Shown one piece after another: positions 43,977 through 54,798 of a stretch of DNA of 64,000 nt. Every line of letters begins with the position of its first letter. The first letter of the stretch is position 1. The translations under genes and the position numbers were made by a program. Origin of the DNA: Eisenbergiella porci (lineage in GTDB: Bacteria > Bacillota > Clostridia > Lachnospirales > Lachnospiraceae); assembly GCF_009696275.1 (NCBI RefSeq), contig NZ_VUMI01000003.1, positions 1-64,000 of the forward strand, in the 5' to 3' direction. The notes beneath the pieces were generated by a model. It was given only the letters and a program-made list of their open reading frames with translations, did no database searches and had not been told where the DNA came from.

Positions 43977-45880
43977 TTCTTTTTTCGTCCTGCCTTCTGT
44001 TTTTCTTTCTCCGTTTTCTCTCTGCTTTCCAGAATCTGTACGGAGCGCCCTTTGACAGCCGCTGTTTTACCGTTTTCATCCTGTACGCCGTTCTCTTTCG
44101 CAGCCGTGTCCAGGACCCTGGTCCATTTCAGGCCTGCCGGAAGAGAGGGCAGAGCAAAATCGTGTTCTTCCCAATGCATATTATATGCAATATAAATGAA
44201 ATTGTCATCGTTTTTCCTGTCCGTTTTGGCGTAGCAGCCACAGTACATCAGCCCGGCCTGCCGGCTCAAATTGTCCGCCTTCAGCTTCCATGCTTCTTCG
44301 CCGTGATAGGACAGATCCGGATAACCGCAGGCAATATAATCCATCATGGCAAGCTCGTCCGGCCGGTGCAGCACAGGATGCTTTTTCCGGTAGGCAATTG
44401 CCTGCTTAACAAAACTGAAAAATTCCTGATTTGTCTCCTGCAGGCGCCAGTTCAGCCAGCTGACCCCATTGTCCTGGCAGTAGGGGTTATTATTGCCTCC
44501 ATGGCTGAAACCGAACTCATCTCCGCTGACTATCATGGGAGTTCCCTGGGAGGTGAGCAAAAGCAGCATGGCATTTTTCATCTGCCTCCCTCTCAGCTCC
44601 TGTACGGATTTCTTTCTGGTCCTGCCCTCAAAACCACAATTCCAGCTCACGTTATAATTTTCCCCGTCCCTGTTTTCCTCGCCGTTGTCTTCGTTATGCT
44701 TTCTGTCATAGGAAACCAGATCCGCCAGGGTGAAGCCGGAATAGCTGGTCACATAATTAATCACGCCTGTCTGCCTGGGATTCTTACGCAGGCTGCCCAG
44801 GGCTGGCAGCAGGGAACCCTCGTCGCTTTTCAGGAAATGGCGGACCGCATACATAAAATCGTCATTATAAACCGCCAGATTCTTATAGGCGGGAATATCG
44901 CTGTTATCATAAATTTCATCACAGGAAAAATCGGTATAAAAAAGCTTGGTATTGCCCAGCATCGGCTCCGTGGCCAGAAGCGCCGTGGGGATATGGACTC
45001 CCAGCAGATGGAAGCCATCCACATGGCAGCTGAACACCCAGTATTTGATAACCTCAAGAATATATGCCCTCTTTACATCCACAGGAAAATAGAACTGCAT
45101 GATTACCTCAATCCCGTTCTGATGCAGCTTCTTCACCATGTCCTTAAATTCCTCCGCCGGGCAGTCGGAGCTGGAATAGGACATTTTGGGTGCAAAATAG
45201 TATCCCTTTTTATACCCCCAGTAATTGATCCGGGGCGCTTCCTCTTCCCCTGCGGGTAAATCCCTGTAGTGGTTCACCGCATCCTCCATGCTCATTTCCC
45301 TGCATTCCGGCTTTTCCAGCTCCAAAAACTCATAGGAGGGCATCAGTTCTACGGCAGTGATTCCAAGCTCCTTCAGATAAGGGATTTTCTCCACGATACC
45401 GGCAAAGGTTCCCTTATGCTCCACTCCTGAGGAGGCATGCCTGGTAAAACCCCGGGGATGCACAAGATAAAGAATGGTTTCCGACAGCGGGGTCATAAGC
45501 GGCGCATCGTTCTCCCAGTCATAGGTATGCCTGCTGAAGCCTCCGCGGAGCTTTGGATCCGTCTGACGGCCCCAGCGCTCGTTCCCGTATATGACGTCCG
45601 CATAGGGATCGGTTATAATCTCCTCTCCCGCATAAAAATTATACTGGAATTTCGTATCCGCCAGGCCCTCCGCCTGCATACAGTAAATGTTGCCTATTCT
45701 GTTTTTTTCTGTGAAGGGAATACGCACAGGCTTTCCCGCCGCATGCAGATAAAGAAGGACACCGCATTCCTCCCTGGTATGAAGTGCGGCCGCAAAATTA
45801 ACCTTTCCGTCATTCGTCAGGGACACCCCCATGGGATAAGGCGTTCCGGGGAGAATTTTGAGTTCATGTCTTGATGTCAT
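43973..45880 (-). CDS. GH13 debranching-like protein with lost catalytic residues
   Basis: A 635-residue protein of the GlgX/isoamylase type: an N-terminal CBM48-like domain (about 1-120), a GH13 barrel and a C-terminal beta domain. By comparison with the family motifs, the catalytic positions are changed. DGFRFD reads DGFHLL (nucleophile is Leu293), the KLIAEP segment reads KLFYTD (acid/base is Thr316), and AHDGF reads SYSGF (Asp is Ser381). The surrounding blocks (LADLVSYDRKHNEDNGEENRDG) remain strongly conserved, so it is probably maintained as a non-catalytic glucan-binding protein. The ATG at 45880 has AGGAGAT. Alternative: a changed mechanism. Confidence 0.75.
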   Translation of the reverse strand: MTSRHELKILPGTPYPMGVSLTNDGKVNFAAALHTREECGVLLYLHAAGKPVRIPFTEKNRIGNIYCMQAEGLADTKFQYNFYAGEEIITDPYADVIYGNERWGRQTDPKLRGGFSRHTYDWENDAPLMTPLSETILYLVHPRGFTRHASSGVEHKGTFAGIVEKIPYLKELGITAVELMPSYEFLELEKPECREMSMEDAVNHYRDLPAGEEEAPRINYWGYKKGYYFAPKMSYSSSDCPAEEFKDMVKKLHQNGIEVIMQFYFPVDVKRAYILEVIKYWVFSCHVDGFHLLGVHIPTALLATEPMLGNTKLFYTDFSCDEIYDNSDIPAYKNLAVYNDDFMYAVRHFLKSDEGSLLPALGSLRKNPRQTGVINYVTSYSGFTLADLVSYDRKHNEDNGEENRDGENYNVSWNCGFEGRTRKKSVQELRGRQMKNAMLLLLTSQGTPMIVSGDEFGFSHGGNNNPYCQDNGVSWLNWRLQETNQEFFSFVKQAIAYRKKHPVLHRPDELAMMDYIACGYPDLSYHGEEAWKLKADNLSRQAGLMYCGCYAKTDRKNDDNFIYIAYNMHWEEHDFALPSLPAGLKWTRVLDTAAKENGVQDENGKTAAVKGRSVQILESREKTEKEKQKAGRKKK

Positions 45881-46009
45881 ATGGTTTATCTCCTGTCTTA
45901 ATCTTGTGAAGGCCGGCAACAGTGCGTCGGCCAAGCCTAAAAAAGACTGGCTTTGATAATGGGAAGGGCAGAGTCCTGCAAAATATTCCCGGCTCTGCCT
46001 TTGTCGTTT

Positions 46010-46015
46010 ATTATA
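46010..46015 (-). promoter_or_regulatory. Possible -10 of the GH13-like gene
   Basis: A TATAAT on the minus strand, about 130 bp before the ATG, with only a weak -35. The leader can form a GGCAGAG / CTCTGCC hairpin. Confidence 0.35.
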
Positions 46016-46045
46016 CCACACCTTCCCCTCTCTTACCAGTTTATC

Positions 46046-46074
46046 TTGCATCCGCACATAACATCGGTTAGAAT
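46046..46074 (+). promoter_or_regulatory. Promoter of the DUF1292 gene
   Basis: -35 TTGCAT (46046-46051), 17-bp spacer, -10 TAGAAT (46069-46074), plus strand. Confidence 0.6.
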
Positions 46075-46123
46075 AGGAATAGCAACACAGGATCCTGTGA
46101 AAAGGAATAATGGAGGATGATTC

Positions 46124-46462
46124 ATGAGCGAAGATAATGCAAAGATGCCTGCGGGTGAGCCTGAAGAGGAAATGAGCGTGGAACTGGAGCTGGAGGACGG
46201 CACTCTTGTGAATTGTGCGGTAATTACAATTCTGGATGTGGCGGAAAAGAGCTACATTGTGCTGCTTCCGCTGGATGAAAGCGGACAGAATGAGGACGGA
46301 GAGGTTTGGTTCTACGGATATTCGGAAAACGAAGAGAATCCTGACGAAGAACCGGAGCTGCGTTATATTGAGGACGATGATGAGTATGAAATGGTAGCGG
46401 ATGCTTTTGATGAGTATCTGGATAACTGTGAATTTGATGAGCTTATCGATCCGGAAAAATAA
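46124..46462 (+). CDS. DUF1292 (YrzB-like) protein
   Basis: A very acidic 112-residue cytosolic protein of DUF1292, widespread in Firmicutes and of unknown function. The family segment SVELELEDGTLVNCAVITIL, with YIVLLPLDE and the later WFYGYSE, is clear. The ATG follows GGAGGATG. It is transcribed alone, divergently from the GH13-like gene. Confidence 0.85.
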   Translation: MSEDNAKMPAGEPEEEMSVELELEDGTLVNCAVITILDVAEKSYIVLLPLDESGQNEDGEVWFYGYSENEENPDEEPELRYIEDDDEYEMVADAFDEYLDNCEFDELIDPEK

Positions 46463-46531
46463 ACATCGGCTCATCGCGCATCGTATTTTGATGGCCGGAT
46501 GTGCATAACGGTCCGCTTGTGTGAACCGTTA

Positions 46532-48382
46532 CTAAAGGACAGGCTGTCTGACAAGATCTGTGAGGAACCGGGAGAGGAATCCCGGTTCCTCTTTTGTTCC
46601 GTCAACATAAGTTAATGTCAGCCTTTTCCTGGCACGGGTCATGGCCACATAGAGCATGCGGCGCTCCTCTTCCACCGCCTCGTCCTTCATGCTCTTCCTG
46701 TGGGGAATTATGCCTTCATTACAGTCAGGGATATAAACGGTATCAAATTCCAGTCCCTTGGAGGCGTGCATGGTAAGCAGGGATACGCCCTCCCTGTTGT
46801 CGGGATCACGGCCGGCTTTTTCCAGTTCTTTTTCATAAAGGGCGATATGCTCCTTTAACTGTTCCAGACTGCGAAACTGTCTGACCTGCTTCTGGAACCA
46901 CTCCGCTTCCTTCAACAGTTCATTTTTATCCGTTCCCTTCTCCGCCGCAGTTCTTACCAGATATTCGTCATACCCCATTCCCCTGCGTATGTAGTTGACT
47001 GCCGCGTATAAATCCATCCTTTTAAGACGCTCCAGATCCATCTGGAATTTCCGGAGGATTTCCCTCATATACGGTTTTTCTGCATAAAAATCAAACAATT
47101 CTTTAAAATCCACCGTTTCGCCGTACACTGCGCTGCGGCTGATATACCGCGACGGACGGTTCATGATGCGATAAAAATCCTTCCGCTTCCTGCCTTCCAG
47201 GGCAAAGGAAAGGTATGAAAGGACATCCTGCGCCGCCATTTGTCTGTAAGGGCTTTTCAGCTTTTCCTTCATACGGAAGGGAATTCCTTTTTCCGTCAGT
47301 TTCTCCGCCATGGCCGCGGCATCCTGGTTGGTACGGTAAATTACCGCCGTTTCGTTAAAGCCTTCCGGAAAACAGGCGATTTCGGTTGCAATGCTCTCAT
47401 TTTCCTCATCTCTTGTGGAATAGCCCCGGTAAAGCACCGGCTCCCCGGAAGGGCTTACCGCCTGCGCCTTTTTTATAAAACGGCTTTTATTTGCGGCAAT
47501 AAGCCGTCCTGCAGCCGTTACAATTTCCGGCGTGCTGCGGTAATTTTGTGTGAGTTCCACGATACCTGCCTGCGGATAATCCTGCCTGAAGCCCAGCATG
47601 ATTTCCGGCCTCGCGCCGCGGAAGGCATAAATCGACTGGTCGTCGTCTCCTACGATAAACAGGTTGTTTTCAGGCTGCGCAAGCAGGCGCAGCACCTCAT
47701 ACTGCATGGGATTGATATCCTGGAATTCATCCACCAGAATGTAGCGGAATTTCTGCTGCCAGGCCTTCCGTACGTCCGGCCGGGATACAAGCAGATCACG
47801 GCATCTTAAAACCATGTCATCAAAGTCCAGCTTTTCCTCCCGACGCAGAGCCTCATCATAGGATCGGTAAAGCCGGGCAAATTCCTCCCGGCTGATCAGG
47901 CCGCATTCCGGATCCCTGTTTTCCGGCGGGCAGCCGTCGTTTTTAAACCGGCTGATTTCACCCAGCAGGCTGTCTATTGTCTCCTCCTCGTCCGTACAGG
48001 TAAAGCCCGGTCTTTGCAGGATAGTTTTCAATAATTCTCTTTTTTCGTAATCGGATATAATATTACCGGATCGGTAATGACAGGATGTTTTCAGAATATG
48101 GTAATAGACTGCGTGGAAGGTTCCGAAATTCACCGGCCAGGCCCTGCCTGCCGTCTTCTGCCGGAACCGCTGCTTCATTTCCCTTGCGGCAGCTTTGGTA
48201 AAGGTAATCACAAGAATGGACGCCGGGTCCACATTACTTTTTTCTATCAGATGAAGAATACGATGGATAATTGTATAAGTTTTTCCGGAACCGGGCCCTG
48301 CCAGTACAAGCAGGGCTCCGTTCTCATGTTTTATGGCCGTCATCTGGCCTAAGTTGACTAAATTTTTACCGGAATCAGGCAT
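46532..48382 (-). CDS. UvrD/PcrA-like superfamily 1 helicase
   Basis: A 616-residue ATP-dependent 3'-5' DNA helicase. Walker A is LAGPGSGKT, motif II is DEFQDIN, motif III is [13 protein letters not shown], motif IV is LTQNYRS, motif V is [11 protein letters not shown], and motif VI is [11 protein letters not shown]. It is shorter than PcrA (about 720), as in the clostridial short form. The start at 48382 overlaps the gltX stop by 8 bp; an earlier in-frame codon lies inside gltX. It is the last gene of the hydrogenase-gltX-helicase unit. Confidence 0.92.
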   Translation of the reverse strand: MPDSGKNLVNLGQMTAIKHENGALLVLAGPGSGKTYTIIHRILHLIEKSNVDPASILVITFTKAAAREMKQRFRQKTAGRAWPVNFGTFHAVYYHILKTSCHYRSGNIISDYEKRELLKTILQRPGFTCTDEEETIDSLLGEISRFKNDGCPPENRDPECGLISREEFARLYRSYDEALRREEKLDFDDMVLRCRDLLVSRPDVRKAWQQKFRYILVDEFQDINPMQYEVLRLLAQPENNLFIVGDDDQSIYAFRGARPEIMLGFRQDYPQAGIVELTQNYRSTPEIVTAAGRLIAANKSRFIKKAQAVSPSGEPVLYRGYSTRDEENESIATEIACFPEGFNETAVIYRTNQDAAAMAEKLTEKGIPFRMKEKLKSPYRQMAAQDVLSYLSFALEGRKRKDFYRIMNRPSRYISRSAVYGETVDFKELFDFYAEKPYMREILRKFQMDLERLKRMDLYAAVNYIRRGMGYDEYLVRTAAEKGTDKNELLKEAEWFQKQVRQFRSLEQLKEHIALYEKELEKAGRDPDNREGVSLLTMHASKGLEFDTVYIPDCNEGIIPHRKSMKDEAVEEERRMLYVAMTRARKRLTLTYVDGTKEEPGFLSRFLTDLVRQPVL

Positions 48383-49829
48383 CTTTAAGCTTCTCAATGC
48401 CCACACGGATACGGGCAATAGACTCTTCCTTTCCGAGGACTTCCATGATTTCCGTTGCGCCCGCAGGCGTCATCTGCTTTCCGGAAACCGCGGTGCGTAC
48501 CGGCCACATAACATAGCCGTTTTTACAGCCTTTTTTCTCCACATAGGCTACCAGCGTCTGGTACAGCGCATCATTGCTGTAGTCCTCCTGTGCTTCCAGG
48601 ATGGGAAGCAGCTCCGTCAGGACCTCCAGGGAGCTTTCCGTATTTGTCTTCATCTTTTTGTGCGTATACATGGCTGCGTCGTATTCCGGCAGCGTTTCAA
48701 AGAAATCCACCATCTCTTCGATTTCCGGGAAGGTTTCAATTCTCGTTTTTACCATTTCGGCAATTTTCTTCAGATTTACATCCCTGGTCAGCGCTTTTTT
48801 CAGATAAGGCTCGGCCAGGCCGTAAAAACGGTCGAAATCCATGGCCTTAATGTACTCCCCGTTCATCCATTTGAGCTTGGTATAGTCGAATACGGCAGGG
48901 GACTTGGACATATGGCGGTAGTCAAATTCCTTCGTCAGCTCCTCCAAGGAGAAAATTTCCTCATTATTTTCAGGGCTCCAGCCAAGAAGGGCCACAAAGT
49001 TTACGATAGCTTCCGTTAAAAAGCCCTGCTCCACCAGATCCTCATAGGAGGAATGGCCGCAGCGTTTGGACAGCTTATGGTGCTCTTCATCCGTAATCAG
49101 CGGACAGTGTACATAAACAGGCACCTCCCAGCCAAAGGCTTCATAAAGGCGGTTATATTTCGGGGAAGAGGAAAGGTATTCATTACCTCTCACCACGTGG
49201 GTGATTCCCATGAGATGGTCGTCTACCACGTTGGCAAAATTATAAGTAGGATAACCGTCGGATTTAATCAGAATCATATCGTCAAGCTCTGCATTATCAA
49301 CCGTAATGTCCCCGTAAATCTCATCATGGAAGGTCGTGGTGCCTTCCGTGGGATTGTTCTGGCGGATAACATAGGGAACACCCGCCGCAAGCTTTGCTTC
49401 CACCTCTTCCCTGGAAAGCTGCAGGCAGTGCTTGTCATATACATTGATTTCCTTGCCCGCCACAGTACGGGTCAGCGTGGCCAGCCTGTCCTTATCGCAG
49501 AAGCAGTAATAGGCCTCGCCCTTCTCAACCAGCTGTTTCGCATACTCCAGATAAATGCCCTGCGCCTGGCGCTCACTCTGTACATAGGGACCGACTCCGC
49601 CGTCCTTGTCCGGTCCTTCATCATGCTTCAGGCCGGTTTTCTCCAGGGTCCTGTAGATAATATCCACAGCGCCCTCCACATAACGTTCCTGATCCGTATC
49701 CTCGATGCGGAGGATGAAATCCCCTCCTTCATGTTTGGCAATCAGATAGGCGTACAGCGCGGTACGCAGGTTCCCCACATGCATACGTCCTGTGGGGCTT
49801 GGTGCAAAACGGGTTCTTATTTTTGTCAC
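48375..49829 (-). CDS. gltX: Glutamyl-tRNA synthetase
   Basis: Charges tRNA-Glu (and possibly tRNA-Gln for the transamidation route). The 484-residue class I enzyme has the HIGH-type motif [12 protein letters not shown] near residue 10 and the KMSKS-type motif KLSKRCG near residue 250. The length is normal. The start is GTG at 49829, only 4 bp after the hydrogenase stop, with an AAGGATAA ribosome site. It is translationally packed between the hydrogenase and the helicase. Confidence 0.96.
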   Translation of the reverse strand: MTKIRTRFAPSPTGRMHVGNLRTALYAYLIAKHEGGDFILRIEDTDQERYVEGAVDIIYRTLEKTGLKHDEGPDKDGGVGPYVQSERQAQGIYLEYAKQLVEKGEAYYCFCDKDRLATLTRTVAGKEINVYDKHCLQLSREEVEAKLAAGVPYVIRQNNPTEGTTTFHDEIYGDITVDNAELDDMILIKSDGYPTYNFANVVDDHLMGITHVVRGNEYLSSSPKYNRLYEAFGWEVPVYVHCPLITDEEHHKLSKRCGHSSYEDLVEQGFLTEAIVNFVALLGWSPENNEEIFSLEELTKEFDYRHMSKSPAVFDYTKLKWMNGEYIKAMDFDRFYGLAEPYLKKALTRDVNLKKIAEMVKTRIETFPEIEEMVDFFETLPEYDAAMYTHKKMKTNTESSLEVLTELLPILEAQEDYSNDALYQTLVAYVEKKGCKNGYVMWPVRTAVSGKQMTPAGATEIMEVLGKEESIARIRVGIEKLKDA

Positions 49830-49833
49830 TTTT

Positions 49834-51336
49834 TTATCCTTCGCTTTCTTTCTTATTTGTAACTTCCGGAATTTTCTTTTCCGCCGCCATTTTAAAGGCG
49901 TTGACCTCCTTCATGGCCTGTGGTATCGCAATGTTGGTTCCGGCCCCGGCAATACAGCCTCCGGGACAGGCCATCCCCTCGATCAGGCAGCCGTTCTTCT
50001 TGCCCGCCTTGGCGAGCATCAGCATCTTCCGGCATTCCGCCAGGCTCTCCGCATGCTCGATATTCACCTCCACGTCGGGATAATATTCCCGGATGCAGGC
50101 CTCAATCGCGCTGGCAACACCGCCAGCCACGCCGTAGCCGCGGCCCGCGCCGGTGGCATCCGCCATGGTATCCTCCGGTTCCACGCCTTTTAATTCAATG
50201 CCCTTTGCATCGAACATACCTGCCAGCTCTTCAAAGGTGATGACGAAATCCACGTCGGAACGCACACTCTTTCTTGAAGCCTCCAGCTTTTTGGAAGCGC
50301 AGGGACCTATAAATACTACGGAAGCATCCGGATGGTCTTCTTTGATTTTGCGCGCTGTTGCCACCATGGGCGTGAGCGCATTGGAAATATTGTCAATGGT
50401 TTCCGGGAAAAATTTCTTTGCCAGCACGGACCAGGAAGGGCAGCAGGAGGTGAGCAGAAATGGCAGCTCTCCGGTGGCAACCGCATGCACGTAGTGCTCG
50501 GCTTCCGCGGCCGCACCCATATCAGCGCCGATGGCCGTCTCATATACGTCAGCAAAACCCAGCTGCTTCAGCGCCGTCTTAATCATGTCAGGCGTTACGC
50601 CGGGGCCGAACTGGCCTACAAAAGCGGGCGCTACCTGGGCAATGATTTTCCTTCCGGAACGGATGGCCTTAATCAGCTGAAAAATCTGGGATTTATCAGC
50701 AATCGCGCCGAAGGGGCAGTTCACCATGCACTGACCGCAGGAAACGCATTTCTGCTCGTTGATTACCGCTCTTTTCTGGGAATCGCTTTCAATCGCATTC
50801 ACGCCGCAGGCTGCCGCACAGGGTCGCACCTGATGACTGATTGCATCATAGGGGCAGATAGCCTTGCATTTACCGCATCGGATACATTTTTCCGGATCGA
50901 TATGGGACTTGCCGTCCACCATGGAGACAGCCTCCTTGGGACAGACCTCCCTGCAGGGATGCGCCATGCAGCCCATGCATTTATCAGTGACCACATAGCG
51001 GTTTTCCGGACAGGCATTGCATGCGGAGGGAATGACCTGTACAAGCGGCGGTTCATAGTACTTCTGATCAATATTGCTTTCATCCAGCCCCTGCGTCAGA
51101 TGCACCGGCACGTTTTCCGGCCGCAGGGAAAGCCCCATGGCCATACGGATCCGTTCCGTCACTACCGCTCTCTCCCGGTAAATACTGTCCCTGTAGGCCG
51201 GCGCGTCGGCGCCCACAATACTGTACGGCAGCGCCTCCACATCATCCTTCAGGTTCTCCGATGTATATGCCAGATTGGCAACTTCCTTAAACACACGCCT
51301 GCGGATTTGTCTTACCTGAGTGTCAATTCCTCTCAC
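49834..51336 (-). CDS. Monomeric [FeFe] hydrogenase
   Basis: A 500-residue cytosolic hydrogenase that interconverts protons and H2, probably with ferredoxin. The N-terminal half has several 4Fe-4S motifs ([24 protein letters not shown] and others). The H-cluster motifs are TSCCPSW (about 300-306), [10 protein letters not shown] (about 346-355) and [14 protein letters not shown] (about 456-469). The arrangement fits the group B monomeric clostridial type. I prefer the GTG at 51336, six bases after GGAGG, over a TTG at 51342 that touches it. The maturases HydEFG are not in the window. First gene of an operon with gltX. Confidence 0.92.
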   Translation of the reverse strand: MRGIDTQVRQIRRRVFKEVANLAYTSENLKDDVEALPYSIVGADAPAYRDSIYRERAVVTERIRMAMGLSLRPENVPVHLTQGLDESNIDQKYYEPPLVQVIPSACNACPENRYVVTDKCMGCMAHPCREVCPKEAVSMVDGKSHIDPEKCIRCGKCKAICPYDAISHQVRPCAAACGVNAIESDSQKRAVINEQKCVSCGQCMVNCPFGAIADKSQIFQLIKAIRSGRKIIAQVAPAFVGQFGPGVTPDMIKTALKQLGFADVYETAIGADMGAAAEAEHYVHAVATGELPFLLTSCCPSWSVLAKKFFPETIDNISNALTPMVATARKIKEDHPDASVVFIGPCASKKLEASRKSVRSDVDFVITFEELAGMFDAKGIELKGVEPEDTMADATGAGRGYGVAGGVASAIEACIREYYPDVEVNIEHAESLAECRKMLMLAKAGKKNGCLIEGMACPGGCIAGAGTNIAIPQAMKEVNAFKMAAEKKIPEVTNKKESEG

Positions 51337-51683
51337 CTGCAACCTCCATTCCTGTCAGCCTGTTTTTCCCGTCACCTGAATTTCACAGGTGTTACTCACA
51401 GGCACCGTTGTTTTACATCATTTCCATCTTTTCCTATTCTTACACAAAAAGCCTGCTAAATCAAGAGATTTTTCCCTCGTGATTCACTGACCGGATAATT
51501 TTGTGTGAATTGTTAATTGACTTTTTAACAGATATAAAGTATCATCATAATAGTTTATTTTTTTGTGCATTCGCACATTCTGGCAGTTTCTGCCGCAAAA
51601 TCCCATTTTTATAAAACGGCAGGAACACCAGGCGTCATCTTTTTCTTTCAAGCTCCGCGTTCCTGCCCTCAAAAGGAGGTACA
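51337..51683. other. Divergent intergenic region (hydrogenase / PD-(D/E)XK gene)
   Basis: On the plus strand -35 TTGACT (51517-51522), 17-bp spacer and -10 TATCAT (51540-51545) drive the PD-(D/E)XK gene. On the minus strand a weaker candidate (TTGATT, 17-bp spacer, AAGAAT, about 51435-51465) could drive the hydrogenase. A small CACCTG/CAGGTG hairpin lies in the hydrogenase leader. No gene is seen. Confidence 0.5.
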
Positions 51684-52679
51684 ATGAAAAAAAGGACGCT
51701 GATCGCCGAAGAACTTGACGCAGCCGGCATCAAAGTACAGTACGACGAACATGTAAAAAGAATCCTGAGCAGCAGGCAGGTTCTGGCCCGTATCCTGCAG
51801 GGCGCCGTTAGCGAATATGCAGGCTGCTGTGCGGAAGAAATCACGGAATGGATTGAGCCGGGAATTGAAGTCTCCAGGGTGCCGGTAAAGCCTGGAGGGA
51901 AGAGAGAAAATGAGCTTTTAATCACAGGTGACAACACGGAAAGCAAGATCCCCGGAGAGGGAAGCCTCACCTATGATATCCGGTTCCGCGCCCTGCTTCC
52001 CGGGCAAAGTAAGCCTGCCGCGGTAAAGCTGCTGCTTAATGTGGAAGCGCAGAAGAAATTTTATCAGAAATACCACATTGTTACCAGAGGAATCTTCTAT
52101 GGTGCAAGGATGCTGTCGGAGCAGCTGGACAGAGAATTTACGGCTTCCGATTATGACGAACTGAAGAAGGTATACAGTATCTGGATATGCATGAACGCCC
52201 CGAAGCATATAGGAAATGCCATGTCGGAATACCGGATTGCCAAACAGGATCTTATCGGCGCAATCCCGGAACAGCAGGCAAACTATGACAAGCTGTCGGT
52301 TGTCATTATCTGCCTGAATGAAGAGGCGCCGGAAGGTAATTGCGCAAAGCTGCATGGATTTCTGAATACACTGCTATCTCCTGCTATGGATGCAGCGGAA
52401 AAAGAAAGGTTACTGGCAGAAAATTATGGCCTGGTTATGGAACAGGAATTGGGAAAGGAGCTGAGGCAGATGTGTAATTTGAGCGAAGCAATAGAAGAAA
52501 GAGGAATTAAAAAAGGCTTAAAAAGAGGGCTGAAGCAGGGAAAAGCCCAGGGGAGGGCCCAGGGAATCCAGCTGGCAAAGGCTGTAATCCGCCTGGCCGG
52601 CGAGGGAAAGAATGAGGAAGAAATCTCCGCCGCCTGCCATATTACGGTAAACAGCGTTCGTGAAATCCTGTCGGATTAA
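51684..52679 (+). CDS. Rpn/PD-(D/E)XK nuclease family protein
   Basis: A 331-residue protein of the PDDEXK_2/Rpn type, often labelled transposase-associated nuclease. The catalytic core is visible as YDIRF (Asp98) and LLNVEAQK (Glu121, with Gln123 in the third position). The C-terminus has a repetitive basic KKGLKRGLKQGKAQGRAQG segment (about 275-295) and a final helix-turn-helix-like tail. Its biological target is unknown; relatives are found as solitary genes and expand in some gut genomes. The ribosome site AAAGGAGG is strong and the promoter is clear, so it looks expressed. Confidence 0.85.
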   Translation: MKKRTLIAEELDAAGIKVQYDEHVKRILSSRQVLARILQGAVSEYAGCCAEEITEWIEPGIEVSRVPVKPGGKRENELLITGDNTESKIPGEGSLTYDIRFRALLPGQSKPAAVKLLLNVEAQKKFYQKYHIVTRGIFYGARMLSEQLDREFTASDYDELKKVYSIWICMNAPKHIGNAMSEYRIAKQDLIGAIPEQQANYDKLSVVIICLNEEAPEGNCAKLHGFLNTLLSPAMDAAEKERLLAENYGLVMEQELGKELRQMCNLSEAIEERGIKKGLKRGLKQGKAQGRAQGIQLAKAVIRLAGEGKNEEEISAACHITVNSVREILSD

Positions 52680-52729
52680 CTGTATGGCTTCCTTTGCAGG
52701 CTGGACAATCCGCAATTTCAATAAATACA

Positions 52730-52762
52730 GGGCAAAGCGAGGAAAAATGCTTTGCCCTGTAT
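52730..52762. terminator. Hairpin between convergent PD-(D/E)XK and feoB genes
   Basis: A 13-bp perfect stem TACAGGGCAAAGC / GCTTTGCCCTGTA with a loop of about 9 nt and no strong T run. It could slow transcription from both sides. Confidence 0.5.
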
Positions 52763-52797
52763 CCATTGGCGGATACATTAATACCCCGCCATCCTTC

Positions 52798-54798
52798 CTA
52801 TATGAAAAAACTGCCGATCTGGAATACAAGAACGCTTACCAGCCAGGCCAGGCCAATCTGGAAAAGCATGATACTGCCTGTGAACTTCCAGGAACCGCTT
52901 TCTTTTTTAATGGTTGCCATTGTCGCTACGCAGGGGACGTAAAGCAGGCAGAAAAGCATGAGGCAGAAGGCGTTCAGCCCTCCGAAGGCCGGGTCAAAAT
53001 GCTGGATATTCTGCACGATGGAGGCCATACCTGCTGCCGAATTCACATTGGAGACGCCAAACAGGACGGAGAAGGAGGAAACCACCACTTCTTTTGCGGA
53101 AATACCTGAAATCAGTGCAACCGCTATCTGCCACAGCCCCAGGCCGGCAGGCCGCAGGACAGGCACCAAAATCCTTCCCAGCGCCGCGCCGAAGCTTTCC
53201 GCAGGCTCGGATACCATGCCGTGAATGCCGAAATTCAGGATAAACCAGATAATGATCGAGGCCACAAAAATCGTAGTTCCTGCCTTGGTCAGGTAATCCT
53301 TCAGCTTATTCCACACATAGGTTCTTATCGTCCTTGCATTGGGGCGCTTATATTCTGGAAGCTCTATCATCAGAGACTGGTTGATCTTGCCTTTTTCCAG
53401 CTTGTGCTGCACCATGGCCACCAGAATGCCCATTACCATTCCGATAACATACATGGAAAAGGCCACCACCATGGCACACTGCGGGAAAAACATTTCCGAA
53501 AACAGAACATATATGGGCAGTCTTGCCGAGCAGGACATAAAAGGCGTTATGATCATTGTCCTTCTTCTGTCGTGTTCTGTTTCCAGCGCCCTGGTGGCCA
53601 TAATTGCAGGAACCGTACAGCCAAAGCCCAGTACCATAGGAAGGAAGGCCCTTCCGGAAAGCCCCACCTTTCCCATAATGCCGTCCATAACATAGGCTAC
53701 CCTTGCCATATAGCCGCTGTCCTCCAGAATGGCAAGCGCCAGGAACAGGATAAAAATATTAGGGACAAAGGTAAGGATACCTCCCACACCCGCTATGATT
53801 CCGTCAACAATCAGGGAAATCATCCAGTCAGCCACATGCAGTCCGGTCATTCCCGCTCTCACCAGCTCCGATATGATTCCCAGCGCATATTCCAATCCAC
53901 CCTTCAGGAAATCGCCAACAAAAAAGGTAAGAAAAAATACCAGCGCCATAATGCACAGGAATACCGGCACGCCCCAAACGGGATGGGTCAGCACCTTATC
54001 TATCCGGTCCGTGCTCGCCGCTTTCCTGTCCTTGTAAAAAAGCACTTCCTGGATGACTTTTTCTATATATTCGTATTTCTTTTCCGTGATATCCTTTTCA
54101 TAGTTGCGATCTACAATGCTTTCCACTTCCAGAGGATGATCCTTTTTTACCTCCTCATCGTTTTCCAGCAGCTTTATGGCATGCCAGCGGACGGAGGAAT
54201 GATTGGGGTATTTCGACTGCATCCTCTCTTCCAGAAGAGCAAGCTTCTCTTCCACCGCCGGGCCGTAATCCAGAATGTCGTTTTTAGGGCCTTCTTCATA
54301 GTGATGGACCACCGCATGCATCAGGATATCCAGGCCGGTCCGCTTGGCCGCGGAAACGGGAACCACCGGGATGTCACCCAGCATTTCCGGAAGGCGGTGC
54401 ATGTCAATTTCCATTCCCCGTTCCTTTACGATATCCATCATGTTAAGGGCAAGGATGACCGGCTTGCCCAATTCCAGCAGCTGAAGCGTCAGGTAAAGGT
54501 TACGTTCCAGACAGGATGCATCCACTACATTTACAATGACTTCGATATCATCATCCAGGACACATTTCCTTGTTACTTTTTCCTCTATGGTATAAGAGGT
54601 CAGGGAGTAAATGCCGGGGGTATCCACCAGCTTCAATCCATAGCCTTCATACTCCAGCGTGCCTTCGTATTTTTCCACGGTGACGCCGGGCCAGTTGGCC
54701 ACCTTAAGCTTGGAACCCGTTATCGCATTAAACAGCGTTGTCTTTCCGCAGTTGGGATTTCCCACAAACGCCACATGTACATGGTTATCTCTCTGCAT
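52798..54798 (-). CDS. feoB: Ferrous iron transporter FeoB
   Basis: FeoB imports Fe(II), the soluble iron form in anoxic habitats. The 666-residue protein has an N-terminal GTPase domain (G1 GNPNCGKTT at about 11-19, G3 DTPG near 59, G4 NMMD near 119), a linker, and a membrane part with Gate motifs and about eight helices (about 280-660). Its start overlaps feoA by 14 bp. The length is close to the usual 650-770. No FeoC is seen. Regulated by iron through the upstream Fur box. Confidence 0.95.
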   Translation of the reverse strand: MQRDNHVHVAFVGNPNCGKTTLFNAITGSKLKVANWPGVTVEKYEGTLEYEGYGLKLVDTPGIYSLTSYTIEEKVTRKCVLDDDIEVIVNVVDASCLERNLYLTLQLLELGKPVILALNMMDIVKERGMEIDMHRLPEMLGDIPVVPVSAAKRTGLDILMHAVVHHYEEGPKNDILDYGPAVEEKLALLEERMQSKYPNHSSVRWHAIKLLENDEEVKKDHPLEVESIVDRNYEKDITEKKYEYIEKVIQEVLFYKDRKAASTDRIDKVLTHPVWGVPVFLCIMALVFFLTFFVGDFLKGGLEYALGIISELVRAGMTGLHVADWMISLIVDGIIAGVGGILTFVPNIFILFLALAILEDSGYMARVAYVMDGIMGKVGLSGRAFLPMVLGFGCTVPAIMATRALETEHDRRRTMIITPFMSCSARLPIYVLFSEMFFPQCAMVVAFSMYVIGMVMGILVAMVQHKLEKGKINQSLMIELPEYKRPNARTIRTYVWNKLKDYLTKAGTTIFVASIIIWFILNFGIHGMVSEPAESFGAALGRILVPVLRPAGLGLWQIAVALISGISAKEVVVSSFSVLFGVSNVNSAAGMASIVQNIQHFDPAFGGLNAFCLMLFCLLYVPCVATMATIKKESGSWKFTGSIMLFQIGLAWLVSVLVFQIGSFFI

